This document shows, in pieces, positions 23,758-34,800 of a stretch of 40,380 nucleotides of DNA. The first letter of the stretch is position 1, and each line of letters begins with the position of its first letter. The notes beneath the pieces were generated by a model, which did no database searches, was not told where the DNA came from, and saw only the letters and a program-made list of their open reading frames with translations. Both the position numbers and the translations under genes were made by a program. Where the stretch lies: assembly GCA_016194985.1 (NCBI GenBank), contig JACQAK010000113.1:1-40380 (forward strand). The letters run 5' to 3'. The stretch is from Bacteroidota bacterium. Lineage in GTDB: Bacteria > Bacteroidota > Bacteroidia > B-17B0 > Aurantibacillaceae.

Positions 23758-26701
23758 TTTTTATATCTGCGATTGTTATTATAGGTAATAAAATCTTAAC
23801 TCTTAATCCATTAGCATTTCCTGAATTATCTATCAGATCCTCAAATAATACATCACCCTCACTATCTCCACTTAAAATACTTAAATTTTGAATTCTTTGC
23901 TTAACAATTTTGATTCCTTTCGAATCTCTACTGTTTCCTATGTCACTGCTTTTATTAATTCTTCCAACCCCGTTATCTTCAATAATAATATTTAAAAAAT
24001 TATTTAGTTCTTCAATTTTAATTTTTAATAGAGCTTTTTTATTTTGCTTCAATGGTAATAATCCATGCCATATGGCATTTTCAACAATGGGTTGAAAAAT
24101 TAATGGAGGAACAAAGATGTCTTTAAGATCTATATTTAAATTCATTTCTATGATATATTCGAATTTATCCTCAAACCTTAATTTTTCTAATTCTATATTT
24201 AATTTGGTTATTTCTAATTCCTCATATAAGCTCACAAAGCTTTTAGACGAAAAATTAAGTACTTGGCGAACTAAAAAACTAAATTTCGCCAAATATTGAT
24301 TAGCCTCGTCCAATTTATTAGACACAATTAATTGTTGAATAGCCGTCAAACAATTAGAAATAAAATGAGGATTAATTTGAGCTTTTAATGCTATGAGTTT
24401 ATATTCAGTCACCAATCTATTAGCTTCATTTCTTTTATTTTCCTTTATTCTGTAATAATCAAATATTTTCCATCCAATAAAATAGCAAGTTGCTAAACAT
24501 ATTAATGTTATAAATACTTTAAACCAAAATGTTTGCCAAAAAGCCGGTTTAATAGCAAATGGAATAACGATAGTACTGGATTTATCTTTAGCATTAACCA
24601 ATGATGCCGTTAACGTATAGGAACCTGGGGTTAAATTTTGTAAAATGACTTGCTGTTTTTTTACAACACCCGCTTGTTTGAAACCTCCATTTAATTCATA
24701 ACTAACATCGGGCACATCTGAAGAAAAAGATATTACATCAAAATTAAATTCAATATTATTTTGACTATTTTTTAAATCATTTAAATCACTCCAACATATC
24801 GCAGAATTATTAATTAGAATTGAAGCAATATTAAAATAAATTTTAGGGTAAGTAGTTATTTTTCTATTTTGCTGAATTACTAATCCACTACATGCGTTAA
24901 AATAAATATCATTTTTATACCCATATACAGTTTTAACTTGACCAAAAAAAATTTGAACCCACTTTTTGTGTTTCAAAAATTGATACAGCCCTCTATTTGT
25001 AGATAGTAATATTTCATTATTAAAATCAAAAAAAACATCATTTATTACATTACTTGGCAATTCATTTTTCCCAATATAATGTCTTATTTCATTCTTTTTA
25101 TTTAATCTATATAAACCATAGCCTTTGGAGCAAAACCAATAGCTACCATAGTTATCTTTCACTATTTTTGTAACATTACTATTCTTTGTAGTCTCTAAAT
25201 AGTCCGGTTGAACTAATTTATTGTTTTTCAATAAATATACCCCATCTTCTGTTCCGAAAATCACTTCTGAATGTCTAGACTCACATGAATTAATCTTATG
25301 ATACAAATCAATAATCTTATTCTCGTAATTTAAAGATTTAATTCCATTTTTCAAAAACAAAATACTTTTCCTTCCAATACAAAGAAGTGAATCATTACCA
25401 AGAGAAACTATTTTTAAAGGAAAAAAAGCAGGTTTAATTGGGGGCAGTTTTTCAACTCTAATTTTACTCTTATCAAATTCAATATATTCAAGATTAAAAC
25501 GATAAGAAAGTATATAGCCTTTATGATATTTAGTAATGTCTAATATCTCGGTATTGTTTTTGTCATTTTTCTTTAAACAAATCAACTTTCTATTATCCAA
25601 CATATATAAAGTACCTAAAGAATTTGATACAAATATTTTTCCATCAATTACTTTAACGAGTTTTAAGATTTCATCTTGTTCCCTATATTCATTAAAACTA
25701 TATTCATTTACATTTTTACAATAATAAATCCCTTCTCCATCCGTTGATAACCATAATCCATTCTGGCTATCAATTAAAACATGATTAATCGTTTTATAAT
25801 TCAAATAATGGTTAATTATAGAATCCTTTTCATCTATCTCATACAATCCGTCATTTAACGTACCAACCCACAAATGTCCTTTTGTATCAATTGAAAAATT
25901 TAAAATATATGTATTCAAAGAGATATAGGAAGCTTTTTCATCCTTTATTTTTATGATTTGATTATCATTAGAAAAATATATTTTCCCATTAAATTGATTA
26001 AAGCATTTAGGATTAAATGCCGGGTTACGCCCATTAAATTTTACTACTCTATAATTAGTCAACGCACTATCAATCTGTTTAATGTATCCTAAATAAAAGA
26101 ACCCATTCCTGTTTTTCGAAACTAAATCCCTGTTATCGTTATTTATTGACCCAATAAGCTTTTTACCATTCTGCAATATGGTAATAAAGAGGCTATCCCT
26201 TTTAGTATATGTTATTAGATCTGATGATGCATAATTTTCATTTTTATTCAGCTTGAAAGTCCCTTTTTTAGTACTGATGATTATATTACAAGAATTATCA
26301 ACAAATAAATCTAATATCTCGGTAACATGCCTACACAATTTTTCGGATAATCTCTCCGTTCCTTTTACTAAAAAAGCACTATCATTTTTAACCGAATATA
26401 TTTTTGCATTAGAGTTGGCTATCCATAAATCACCTTTCTGACTCTCGTAATAAGAATAAATAAAAGAATCATTAAATGGTAAATTTTTAAGAACTTGATA
26501 AAACTGTTTACCATTATATTTCATAACTCCGTAATTGGTAAACAACCATAAATAACCTTTTTTATCTTGAAATAGTTTATATACTTCGTCTGATATCAAA
26601 CCGTTTTTAGAGGAATAATTATCAAAATGTAACGTTTGAGCATCACTTATAATAACTAAGCAAATAAGAACAACACTATATATATACTTTAATTTCTTCA
26701 C
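23747..26701 (-). CDS. Sensor histidine kinase with ligand-binding beta-propeller, LytS-like kinase domain
   Basis: A 984-residue membrane sensor. A signal peptide (1-21) precedes a long periplasmic beta-propeller (about 25-640) with two-component-propeller repeats such as 'GYLWLFTNYGVMKYNGKQF', 'GHLWVGTLNDGLYEID' and 'GLWLSTDGEGIYYCKN'. A Y_Y_Y-type domain follows (about 650-715), then one membrane helix (about 725-747) and a His_kinase domain with phosphoacceptor His779 in 'AQINPHFISNCLTAIQQLI' and the N box around Asn875 ('QPIVENAIWHGLLPL'). The ATP lid region 'IEDNGVGR' is present. This is the architecture of Bacteroidota sensors, many of which detect glycan fragments. Here it pairs with a LytTR regulator instead of forming a hybrid protein. 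Its ligand is unknown. Confidence 0.92.
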   Translation of the reverse strand: MKKLKYIYSVVLICLVIISDAQTLHFDNYSSKNGLISDEVYKLFQDKKGYLWLFTNYGVMKYNGKQFYQVLKNLPFNDSFIYSYYESQKGDLWIANSNAKIYSVKNDSAFLVKGTERLSEKLCRHVTEILDLFVDNSCNIIISTKKGTFKLNKNENYASSDLITYTKRDSLFITILQNGKKLIGSINNDNRDLVSKNRNGFFYLGYIKQIDSALTNYRVVKFNGRNPAFNPKCFNQFNGKIYFSNDNQIIKIKDEKASYISLNTYILNFSIDTKGHLWVGTLNDGLYEIDEKDSIINHYLNYKTINHVLIDSQNGLWLSTDGEGIYYCKNVNEYSFNEYREQDEILKLVKVIDGKIFVSNSLGTLYMLDNRKLICLKKNDKNNTEILDITKYHKGYILSYRFNLEYIEFDKSKIRVEKLPPIKPAFFPLKIVSLGNDSLLCIGRKSILFLKNGIKSLNYENKIIDLYHKINSCESRHSEVIFGTEDGVYLLKNNKLVQPDYLETTKNSNVTKIVKDNYGSYWFCSKGYGLYRLNKKNEIRHYIGKNELPSNVINDVFFDFNNEILLSTNRGLYQFLKHKKWVQIFFGQVKTVYGYKNDIYFNACSGLVIQQNRKITTYPKIYFNIASILINNSAICWSDLNDLKNSQNNIEFNFDVISFSSDVPDVSYELNGGFKQAGVVKKQQVILQNLTPGSYTLTASLVNAKDKSSTIVIPFAIKPAFWQTFWFKVFITLICLATCYFIGWKIFDYYRIKENKRNEANRLVTEYKLIALKAQINPHFISNCLTAIQQLIVSNKLDEANQYLAKFSFLVRQVLNFSSKSFVSLYEELEITKLNIELEKLRFEDKFEYIIEMNLNIDLKDIFVPPLIFQPIVENAIWHGLLPLKQNKKALLKIKIEELNNFLNIIIEDNGVGRINKSSDIGNSRDSKGIKIVKQRIQNLSILSGDSEGDVLFEDLIDNSGNANGLRVKILLPIITIADIKNEN

Positions 26702-26707
26702 CTTTTA

Positions 26708-26715
26708 CAAAGGTA
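26708..26715 (-). promoter_or_regulatory. Putative -7 box TACCTTTG directly before the propeller kinase start
   Basis: On the minus strand TACCTTTG (26715 to 26708) matches TAnnTTTG and ends six bases before the ATG at 26701. An active box here would give a leaderless message; chance occurrence in AT-rich DNA cannot be ruled out. Confidence 0.35.
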
Positions 26716-26794
26716 AACTTATTATTATTTATATAGAAAATAGCTTTTGTGCTAAAAATCCTTTTTACGGTAGCTTAAATAATTTTCAATACCA

Positions 26795-26802
26795 TAATTT
26801 TG
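26795..26802 (+). promoter_or_regulatory. Putative -7 box TAATTTTG for the toxin cassette
   Basis: TAATTTTG followed by C is a full match to TAnnTTTGC. It lies 23 bases before the ATG at 26826, the first gene of the plus-strand toxin cassette. The 124-base divergent gap 26702-26825 thus holds promoters for both directions. Confidence 0.5.
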
Positions 26803-26825
26803 CCACAGAAATTCAATAAAAAATT

Positions 26826-28385
26826 ATGAAAAATTTATTTATCACAAGCATTTTTGTTACGTCTTTACTAACAACTAAACTATTTGGGCAATTTGCAAAC
26901 ACGCCTACACAAAATACAGCTGATCAGTCAACCGGAGGTAAAGTGGGAATAGGCACAGGAGCCCCGGCAGGAAAATTAGAAATATTAGATAATGTTAATC
27001 AATTAAGATTGTCTAACTCATCTAGTATATTTTCGGATATAAATACTTCTTCTGCCGGCCATTTAGTTTTTCAACCTGGTACTGCTTCAGGAAAAATCGC
27101 ATTTGGTATTTCAGCACCAGCATCTGGAGTTGGCTTTCATAGTAATATGGGCGTTTTTAGATTTACTGAAAATGGCTCTTCCAGAGGTTTTCAAGTAAGT
27201 CCAAATTACCCAACCGCAAATGGTGATATTCCTGTCGGAACACTTATTCAATCACTTGTAAGTACAACAAATGAAGGTTTATCTATAATTGCAACAGGCG
27301 CTGGTACTTCCGGCGTAAAACTTGGAGCCTATGCCTATTCCAGTTCTGGATGGAAATCCATGTGGGAAACGGCTAATGTTACTGGCGTAGGTGTTCTTCC
27401 TAATTTAGCATTAGCAAAAAGTGGTGGAAATGTTGGTATAGGAACCTCTTCGCCCGCTGCAAAATTAAGTATTGCCAATGGCGCAAATGAAACAGGCAAT
27501 TATGGTAAAGCATTGCAAATAACAAATTTGGACGGCAATCGCCAACAAATGGCTTTTGTTCGTGCAGGAATGGATGTATTGGCTGCCGGTTATAATGGAT
27601 CAACCCACGTATGGGGTTTTGGAATAGGACAAACGACTGACGCCAATTTTAGCCCAAGCATGCTATCCTTAGATCTTGGCACACAACAAATTGGAATAGG
27701 AACAACAACACCAGGCGCTAAATTAGACGTAAACGGTTATGCCAAGTTTGTTGGACTGTCATCTACAGTGAATCAGACAACTGATTATGGTTTTAATCAG
27801 ACATTAAATGTAACCAGAAACTTAACAAAAGCTCTTGGGGTTTTTAATACTACTGATCCTGTTAGTACTGAAAAGTTTATAGTATGGGGAAGCGGCCGTA
27901 CAGATATAAAAGCTACAACCAAGACTGATAAGTATTTTGTTATTAATGATGTTTCTATCCCTGCATCCCCTGTAGAGTCTTTTGCTGTGAGTGGAAATGG
28001 ATATATTAAGATAAACATTACTAACCCGGTTGCTATGGATAATGTTTTTGATATATATGATGTTACGAATAACTTACAATTATTCAGAGTAAAATACGAT
28101 GGACATGTATTTGCCCGTGAAGTAGAGATAAGACCTACAAGTCAATCTTTCCCAGATTATGTTTTCGAAAAAAATTACAATTTACTTCCTTTATCAGAGG
28201 TCGAAAAATTCATCAAAAACAATAAGCATTTACCAGGGTATGAAAAAGGAACGTATTACGAAGAAAATGGCATAAAATCATCCGAAATGTTTATTAAACA
28301 ACAGGAAAAAATAGAGGAATTAACTTTATATATTATTGAATTAGAAAAACGTTTAAATTCATTAGAGAAAACAATTAAAAACTAG
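26826..28385 (+). CDS. Fiber-like surface protein with VGIGT repeats and C-terminal coiled coil
   Basis: A 519-residue exported protein: signal peptide (1-20, ending 'LFGQ'), then three copies of the phage-fiber-like motif 'VGIGT..P..KL.I' (near residues 40, 202 and 289), separated by beta-rich stretches. The C-terminal 85 residues carry the Bacteroidota fiber ending: 'ARE VEI' strand, 'FPDYVFEKNYNLLPLSEVEKFIKNNKHLPGY', 'NGIKSSEMFIKQQEKIEEL' and a heptad coiled coil to the end, with no S74 protease motif seen. Such proteins probably trimerise through the coiled coil. The stop is four bases before the next start, so it is part of the cassette with the YD mini-protein and the RHS toxin. A binding or presentation role for the toxin is inference. 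Confidence 0.75.
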   Translation: MKNLFITSIFVTSLLTTKLFGQFANTPTQNTADQSTGGKVGIGTGAPAGKLEILDNVNQLRLSNSSSIFSDINTSSAGHLVFQPGTASGKIAFGISAPASGVGFHSNMGVFRFTENGSSRGFQVSPNYPTANGDIPVGTLIQSLVSTTNEGLSIIATGAGTSGVKLGAYAYSSSGWKSMWETANVTGVGVLPNLALAKSGGNVGIGTSSPAAKLSIANGANETGNYGKALQITNLDGNRQQMAFVRAGMDVLAAGYNGSTHVWGFGIGQTTDANFSPSMLSLDLGTQQIGIGTTTPGAKLDVNGYAKFVGLSSTVNQTTDYGFNQTLNVTRNLTKALGVFNTTDPVSTEKFIVWGSGRTDIKATTKTDKYFVINDVSIPASPVESFAVSGNGYIKINITNPVAMDNVFDIYDVTNNLQLFRVKYDGHVFAREVEIRPTSQSFPDYVFEKNYNLLPLSEVEKFIKNNKHLPGYEKGTYYEENGIKSSEMFIKQQEKIEELTLYIIELEKRLNSLEKTIKN

Positions 28386-28389
28386 AAAT

Positions 28390-28797
28390 ATGAAGGCTAT
28401 ATTTTTAATACCACTTCTTCTAACAGGAAGTTATTTGCTTTCCCAAAATGCAATTAAATTTGATTATGATGCCGGAGGGAATATAACTCAACGCTATGTG
28501 CAAATAGTTAATTTAAAGCTAAAGAATAATAATCAAACTAAAGATTCTGTATTAAATTTTTCTGTATATCCAAATCCAGCGAAAGATAATTTCTATATAG
28601 AAGGTCCTTTAGCAGAAAATACAAAAGAAGCAAAGGTTCTACTCTACGACATTAATGGCGCTATTGTTAAAGAAGATTTTTATTATGGAACAAAAAAATC
28701 TTTTCCTCTAAATGGGTATATCACAGGCATTTATTTCCTAGAAATAAAATATTCAAAAAAACAGAGTAGTACTTTTCGTATACTAATTACAGAGTAA
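28390..28797 (+). CDS. Mini T9SS-sorted protein carrying one YD motif
   Basis: A 135-residue protein: signal peptide (1-19, 'YLLSQ'), then immediately 'IKFDYDAGGNITQRY' (about 22-36), which is a single RHS/YD repeat core (YDxxGNxT.R). A short linker leads to a complete type A T9SS sorting domain (about 55-135: 'FSVYPNPAKDNFYIEGP', 'VLLYDINGAIV', 'GYITGIYFLEI', 'STFRILITE'). It starts four bases after the fiber gene stop and ends 20 bases before the RHS gene. The presence of one YD unit directly ahead of a giant YD-repeat protein suggests a link to that protein, perhaps as a surface tether or assembly partner. Alternatively, it is the shrunken remainder of an older RHS gene. No reaction is expected. 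Confidence 0.75.
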   Translation: MKAIFLIPLLLTGSYLLSQNAIKFDYDAGGNITQRYVQIVNLKLKNNNQTKDSVLNFSVYPNPAKDNFYIEGPLAENTKEAKVLLYDINGAIVKEDFYYGTKKSFPLNGYITGIYFLEIKYSKKQSSTFRILITE

Positions 28798-28817
28798 TAA
28801 TTATTTATAAAAACTTT

Positions 28818-31800
28818 ATGTTATCACTAAATCGTCTTTTTTTAGTAATTATATTACTATTTACAAGCTTAAATATTATTGAGGCCCAATTGGTTCTATC
28901 TTCTCCTCAAACAATACCTGCGGATGAAACTAAGCGTGACGGCACAAATATTAAACTACAAGCAGGTTTTAAATATGGCGCTGGTACATCCGGAAGTAAA
29001 TTAACTCTTCAGATTTCTACATATCCCAATTATGTAGAATCTGGATATGTTAACTATGGTCCATCATGCAATTATCCTAATACAAATAATTCTCTAGTTG
29101 GTGAAATTGAAGGAAATTTTTCAGTTTCATTAACAGGATCTTCTGTATATCAAATTCCAATAAAAATTAGCCCGGGGACAGCTGGAATGCAACCGAATTT
29201 AAGTTTACAATATTCTAGCGGAAGTGGATCAGGGATATTAGGATTGGGCTGGAATTTAATTGGGCTTTCAACAATATCAAGGGTAAACAAAGTACCTTAT
29301 TTAGATACAAAATATGATGCCGTTAAATTAACCACAAATGACGTATTTGCATTAGATGGAAATCGATTAATTTTAAAATCAGGTATATATGGGGCATCAG
29401 GATCAACTTATGGATCAGAATTAGAATCGTTTTCAAAAGTTACTGCAATAAACCAACAAGGAAATGGGCCTTCATCATTTATCTTGGTGGACAAAAATGG
29501 TATTACTTCAGAATATGGTTCGTCCATTGCTAATGCTCAATTAACAGGCATAGGAAATAATACTGTGCTATCATGGTTTGTTAATTCTACAAAGGATCTT
29601 TACGGAAATACTATAAACTATTATTATAAGTTATTAAGTGGTGAAGTTTTAATTGATAGAATCGAATATACAATTAACACAGCAGCAGGAGTTTCGCAGG
29701 CTTATAATACTATTTATTTTGAATATATGCCAAAGACTGAAAAAAACACAGCATATATTGGCGACAAAGAATTTAGAAATACTCAACTTTTGAAATCAAT
29801 AACGTCTACTTCGAATGGAAATTTAGTAAAAAAATACATTTTAAATTATCAATATAGCTTTAATACCATATTAAGTGATATAACTGAGGTTAATCAAGAC
29901 GGGACTCAATTAAAATCAACAACCTTTTGCTATAACGACCCGTATTATAATAGTATTGGACAAAATAGTAGTCAAAATACAAACCTCTACAACCCTAGTG
30001 ATCCAAATGCTGCATCAAAATATTCTCTAATAAGAGGGATTGTTTCTGCCGACATAAATGGGGATGGCTTCTCTGATGCTTTAGTCATACAATCAGGAAA
30101 TAAATATGAAGTATTAAGAAATGATTACCCTTCCGGAAGTTTAAATGGAGGAGATATAGGATTTACAAGTATATACAATAATAATAATTCTGTTCTTTCC
30201 AATACTGTTTTAGCATCGAATGTTTTTGATAGCGATTTTGATGATATGCAAGAAATATATACTGTTATAAATGATAATGTTAACAATAAATATCATGTGC
30301 AAAAAATAGCAAACATAGGTACTGCAACAAATCCTAACATTCTTGTTTCCACAATAAAAGCAAATCAAATTTTAACTAATTCCATTGATGTAACTAGACT
30401 CCCATCTCCATTTTACTATGATATGAATGATTATAATGGGGATGGAATTAATGACGAATTAATAATTGATCCTGAAAAAATTACAATAAATAGTAGTTTA
30501 GGAAATAAAACTTACACAATTCCTTCTCCTAATACTTCTGTAGCAAGACCAATTGACTTTGATGGTGATGGATATTTTGAAATTGTTTTATTTAATAATT
30601 CACTTGCTAATAATTCTAATTTATCGATAGATATTATCAAATACACATCTGCTACAAATCTTACGTCCATTTTAAACACCAATATTACATTTGCTGCTTC
30701 TAGTCAGGATTTATTAAAGTTGGTTTCTGTTGGCGATTATAATGGAGATGGAAAAGGAGACATTTTTTATTTAAATGAAACCAAACAAAATCTGAAAATC
30801 ATTTATTCTACGGGCTCTCAATTTTCAACCCCAAAAACTATTACTAATTTTACTGCGTTAAATTCAGGCATTAATTATAATATTATTAGCCCCGACATAA
30901 ATAATGACGGCATAAATGATATTATATTTATTGAAAACACAGCAAACGCTACTCAAAATTACACAAGATATTATTCAATAGGAAACCAGTTTATTCCCGG
31001 CATAAGTACTAGCGGAAAATTTAACTATAAATCAATCGATGTTTTAAAATACTACCCTACCGGTGGTATATATGATGTATTAAAGGGGTATCCATCAAGT
31101 GGCGCATATAAAGCAGTTAACGAAAAAGTAAGCACGGCTGTAAATTATCAGCTGAGCGCTGATTTTAATGGAGATGGCATTTATGATTTAGTAACATTAG
31201 ACGGCACTCAAACAAAAACGATATTAGATAATGTCACATCTAACAAAACCTTATTCTTATCAAGAATTACTACAGGTTTAAACAAACAAATTGATATAAT
31301 TTATGCCAATACTCGGCAGAAATTCGACAATCAAAAAGTTTCTGTTTACGAAAAAAATTCGAATTCCTATTCCGGTTCACTCGTATCTTATACCCCAAAT
31401 AATTATTTAGTTAGCATTGTTAAGTATCGAAATACCAACTTAATAAATCTTTCCCAGGACGTACGATATTTTTATCAAGGAGCTATATATCACAAATTTG
31501 GAAAAGGATTAATTGGTTTCGAAAAAAGTTCAAACGTAACATTGTCAACGATGTTAGGTTCTATTTCTTCATTCACTCCTAATGCCACTTATCAGGTAGC
31601 TGATAAAACAAGTATAGAAACATGTAAATTTTCTTCTTCAAATGCACCAGACAATATTACCAGATACTATATAACCGGAGTTACAGGTAATAGCTTTGAT
31701 GGAAGAAGTTCTAAATCAATTACAACTTATCAAATTTCACAAACCTCAGCGCCGGCTATTTTTGTTGCTCCTTCCAGTATCGATAATAAAAATTATTTAA

Positions 31801-34800
31801 ACTCAACAGCCTCTGTTATCAATTTAACTTATGATTTAAATCAAAACGGGAACTTAATCAATAAAACTACAACGTATGGATGGCCTGGTAATACAGAAAG
31901 AGTAGAAAACATAGCTATTACTTATCAAAACGTTGGTACTTTATTAAATTCATTAAATGGTGTTATCAAACCATACAATGTTACATTTTCGTCAAACCAA
32001 ACCGGTGAATTAGGTTTGTTTTCCCGTCAATCTCAATACATCTATTCCGGGTTCAATTTAGGATCTATCGTTATAAAAGATCCTAACACTCCTACTTCTG
32101 CCTTAACGATTCAATATAGTAACTTTAATAATTTTGGATTACATCAAAAAACAACGCTGATGGCAAATGATATCCAAAATCGTGTTTTTGAAACGCTATA
32201 TGACGCTACAGGAAGATTTATAATAAAAACTATTAATATACTGGGAGATGCAGAAGAGTTTACCTACGAACCAAAATATGGCAGTCTGCTTAGCAAAAAA
32301 AGCATTACCGGACTAATGAGTACTTTTTCTTATGATGGCTTAGGTCGTTTAATTCAGTCCAAATTACCAGATAACACTATAAATACCATTTCATACGATT
32401 ATGTGCCTCAACCATCCACTGATAATGTATATTCAAAAACGGTTCGGAATGAAGGAGAAGCCTATTTTACAACATTTTATAATCATTTAGGCGATATAAC
32501 AGGTACACAAACTCAGGACGTAAATGGAAAAACAATTGTAACAAATAATAAATACGATTATAATACAGGTTTTTTAATACAATCAACCGAACCACATTTT
32601 CAAAATCCAAGCGATCAACCAGCCTATTTAACAGATGTATATACTTATGAGCCTATTTTTAGCCGATTAATAAAAAAAGAAACGTTTTCAGCAACAGCGG
32701 CAACCCCTCCGGCTCAACCTGTATTAACAACTCAAAATATTTACACAAATTATCTGTTCAATCCTGTAAGTAAAGATTATTCTAATGGTTCCTTTCTTTA
32801 TAACCAGGGTTCTGTAACTGTGACGGATCAAACCAATAAAAAAATTATAAAAACCTTTAATGCCACCGGACAACTCACCAGCATTAAAAACTACGAAGGA
32901 TATGATCCGGCGCCTCCCGGCCAACCCAATCTTCCCGTAACTGATTATCAGATTACCAATTATTCATATCATAATAATGGGCAGCCCAAAAGTATTACAT
33001 TATCAAGTACTAGCAATCCAAACCCGATTGTACATTCATTTGACTATAACACTATAGGACAACAAATACAATTAATTGACCCTAGTGCTGGCACCATTAA
33101 TTATACCTATGATAAACTAGGCGAATTATTGCATCAGGATGATGCCAATGGAAGCTACGACTACACCTATGATAATTTAGGGAGAATATATACAAAAACG
33201 GGGTCAACATCCGGATTAACCAGTTATCAATATGCTAGCGGGGTAAACGGTAAAAATCAAATTGAAAAAATAACAGGGCAAAATGTCACCACAGAGTTTA
33301 CCTATGATGCCTTAGGAAGACCAACCGTTTATAAAGAAACAGTAGCGGGTGGTACTCCGAAAATTTTTACCACCATGGCAGATTATGATAAATACAGCAA
33401 CCTAGTTAAATTAACTTATCCTAGCGGATTTATTTCAAAATATAATTATAATGCCAATGGTTTTTTAACAACCATAACAGATGACGCAAATAATAACATT
33501 TGGCAGCTAAATAACCAAAATGCAGCAGGTCAAATTACAGATTATACCTACGGAAATGGTATAAACACCACCGTTAATTATACAAACTTACACTATCTAT
33601 CATCTATTACTCACGGTACAATTCACAAACAGGATTATATCTTTGACCCATTAAAAGGGAATTTAAATCAACGCGATTTTTATAACTATAGTACCGGGAC
33701 ACATAACCGAGAAAAATTCTCTTTCGATGGATTAGACCGATTAAGAGCAAGTAATCAGGTAGACCCAACAGCATTCGATGCTATCATAAGAACCAATAAC
33801 GTGGATATTGATGAAAAGGGAAATATTTTATCTAAAGAGGATGCCGGAGGCCCTTATGTTTATGGCAATAGTGCCAAACCATTTAATTTAACTCAGATTA
33901 GTAACCCTACGTCCAATGTATCTCCAAATACCTTAAGTACTACCTATAATGATATAAGAAAAGTGAGTATATTAGCAGAAGCTTCTACTAATAAACAAAT
34001 GAACTTTACTTATGGTAATGATGACGAACGAGTGAAGGTTGAATATAAAATAAACAGTATCAGCCAATACACACGCTATTATCAAAACAATTACGAGAGG
34101 GAAGAAACGGCAACTAACACCAAAGAATGGACCTATATTTATGCGCCAACAGGTTTAGCAGCTGTGTATTATAAACCAACATCAACAGGGTCAGGACAAT
34201 TATTATACGCCCTAACAGATCATTTGGGAAGTCCTGTGCTATTAACTAATTCATCTCAACAAATACAGGAAGAATATAGCTTTGACAGCTGGGGGAGACG
34301 ACGTAATCCAACCGACTGGAGTTATACAGGTATACCACAGCCTGCTATTTTACACAGAGGATTCACCTTTCATGAACATATTGACGAATTTAATTTAATA
34401 AATATGAACGGACGGGTGTATGATCCGGTTATTGGGCGATTTATAGCTCCTGATAACCAGGTACAGGAACCTGCATTTTTACAAACCTTTAATAAATATG
34501 CCTATGTATTCAATAACCCTCTAAGTTACACCGATCCTAGCGGATGGAATGGCGGGCTTGCACAAAATGTATATGATGCTCCGGGTTGGGGGACATCTTA
34601 TCTTTGGAATACAATTGGTGGGCCTTCAACCACATTAGGTTCTGTAGCTTATGATGGCATTATGGATGCCATTATGAATCATGCAATTTCTCTAATTCTT
34701 CCCGGAAACGGAAGTGTGCCCGGTACCCCATCTGATGGTGGTGGCCGAGGCGGCGGCGCTAATGGCCCTGTTACATCAGGGAATGTAGGTGCGCAAACTA

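Noticed and set aside
26940-27740. Regular repeats in the fiber-like gene that might suggest a CRISPR or tandem array
   Set aside because: The repeats are protein-level VGIGT motifs spaced irregularly by several hundred bases and lie within an open frame.
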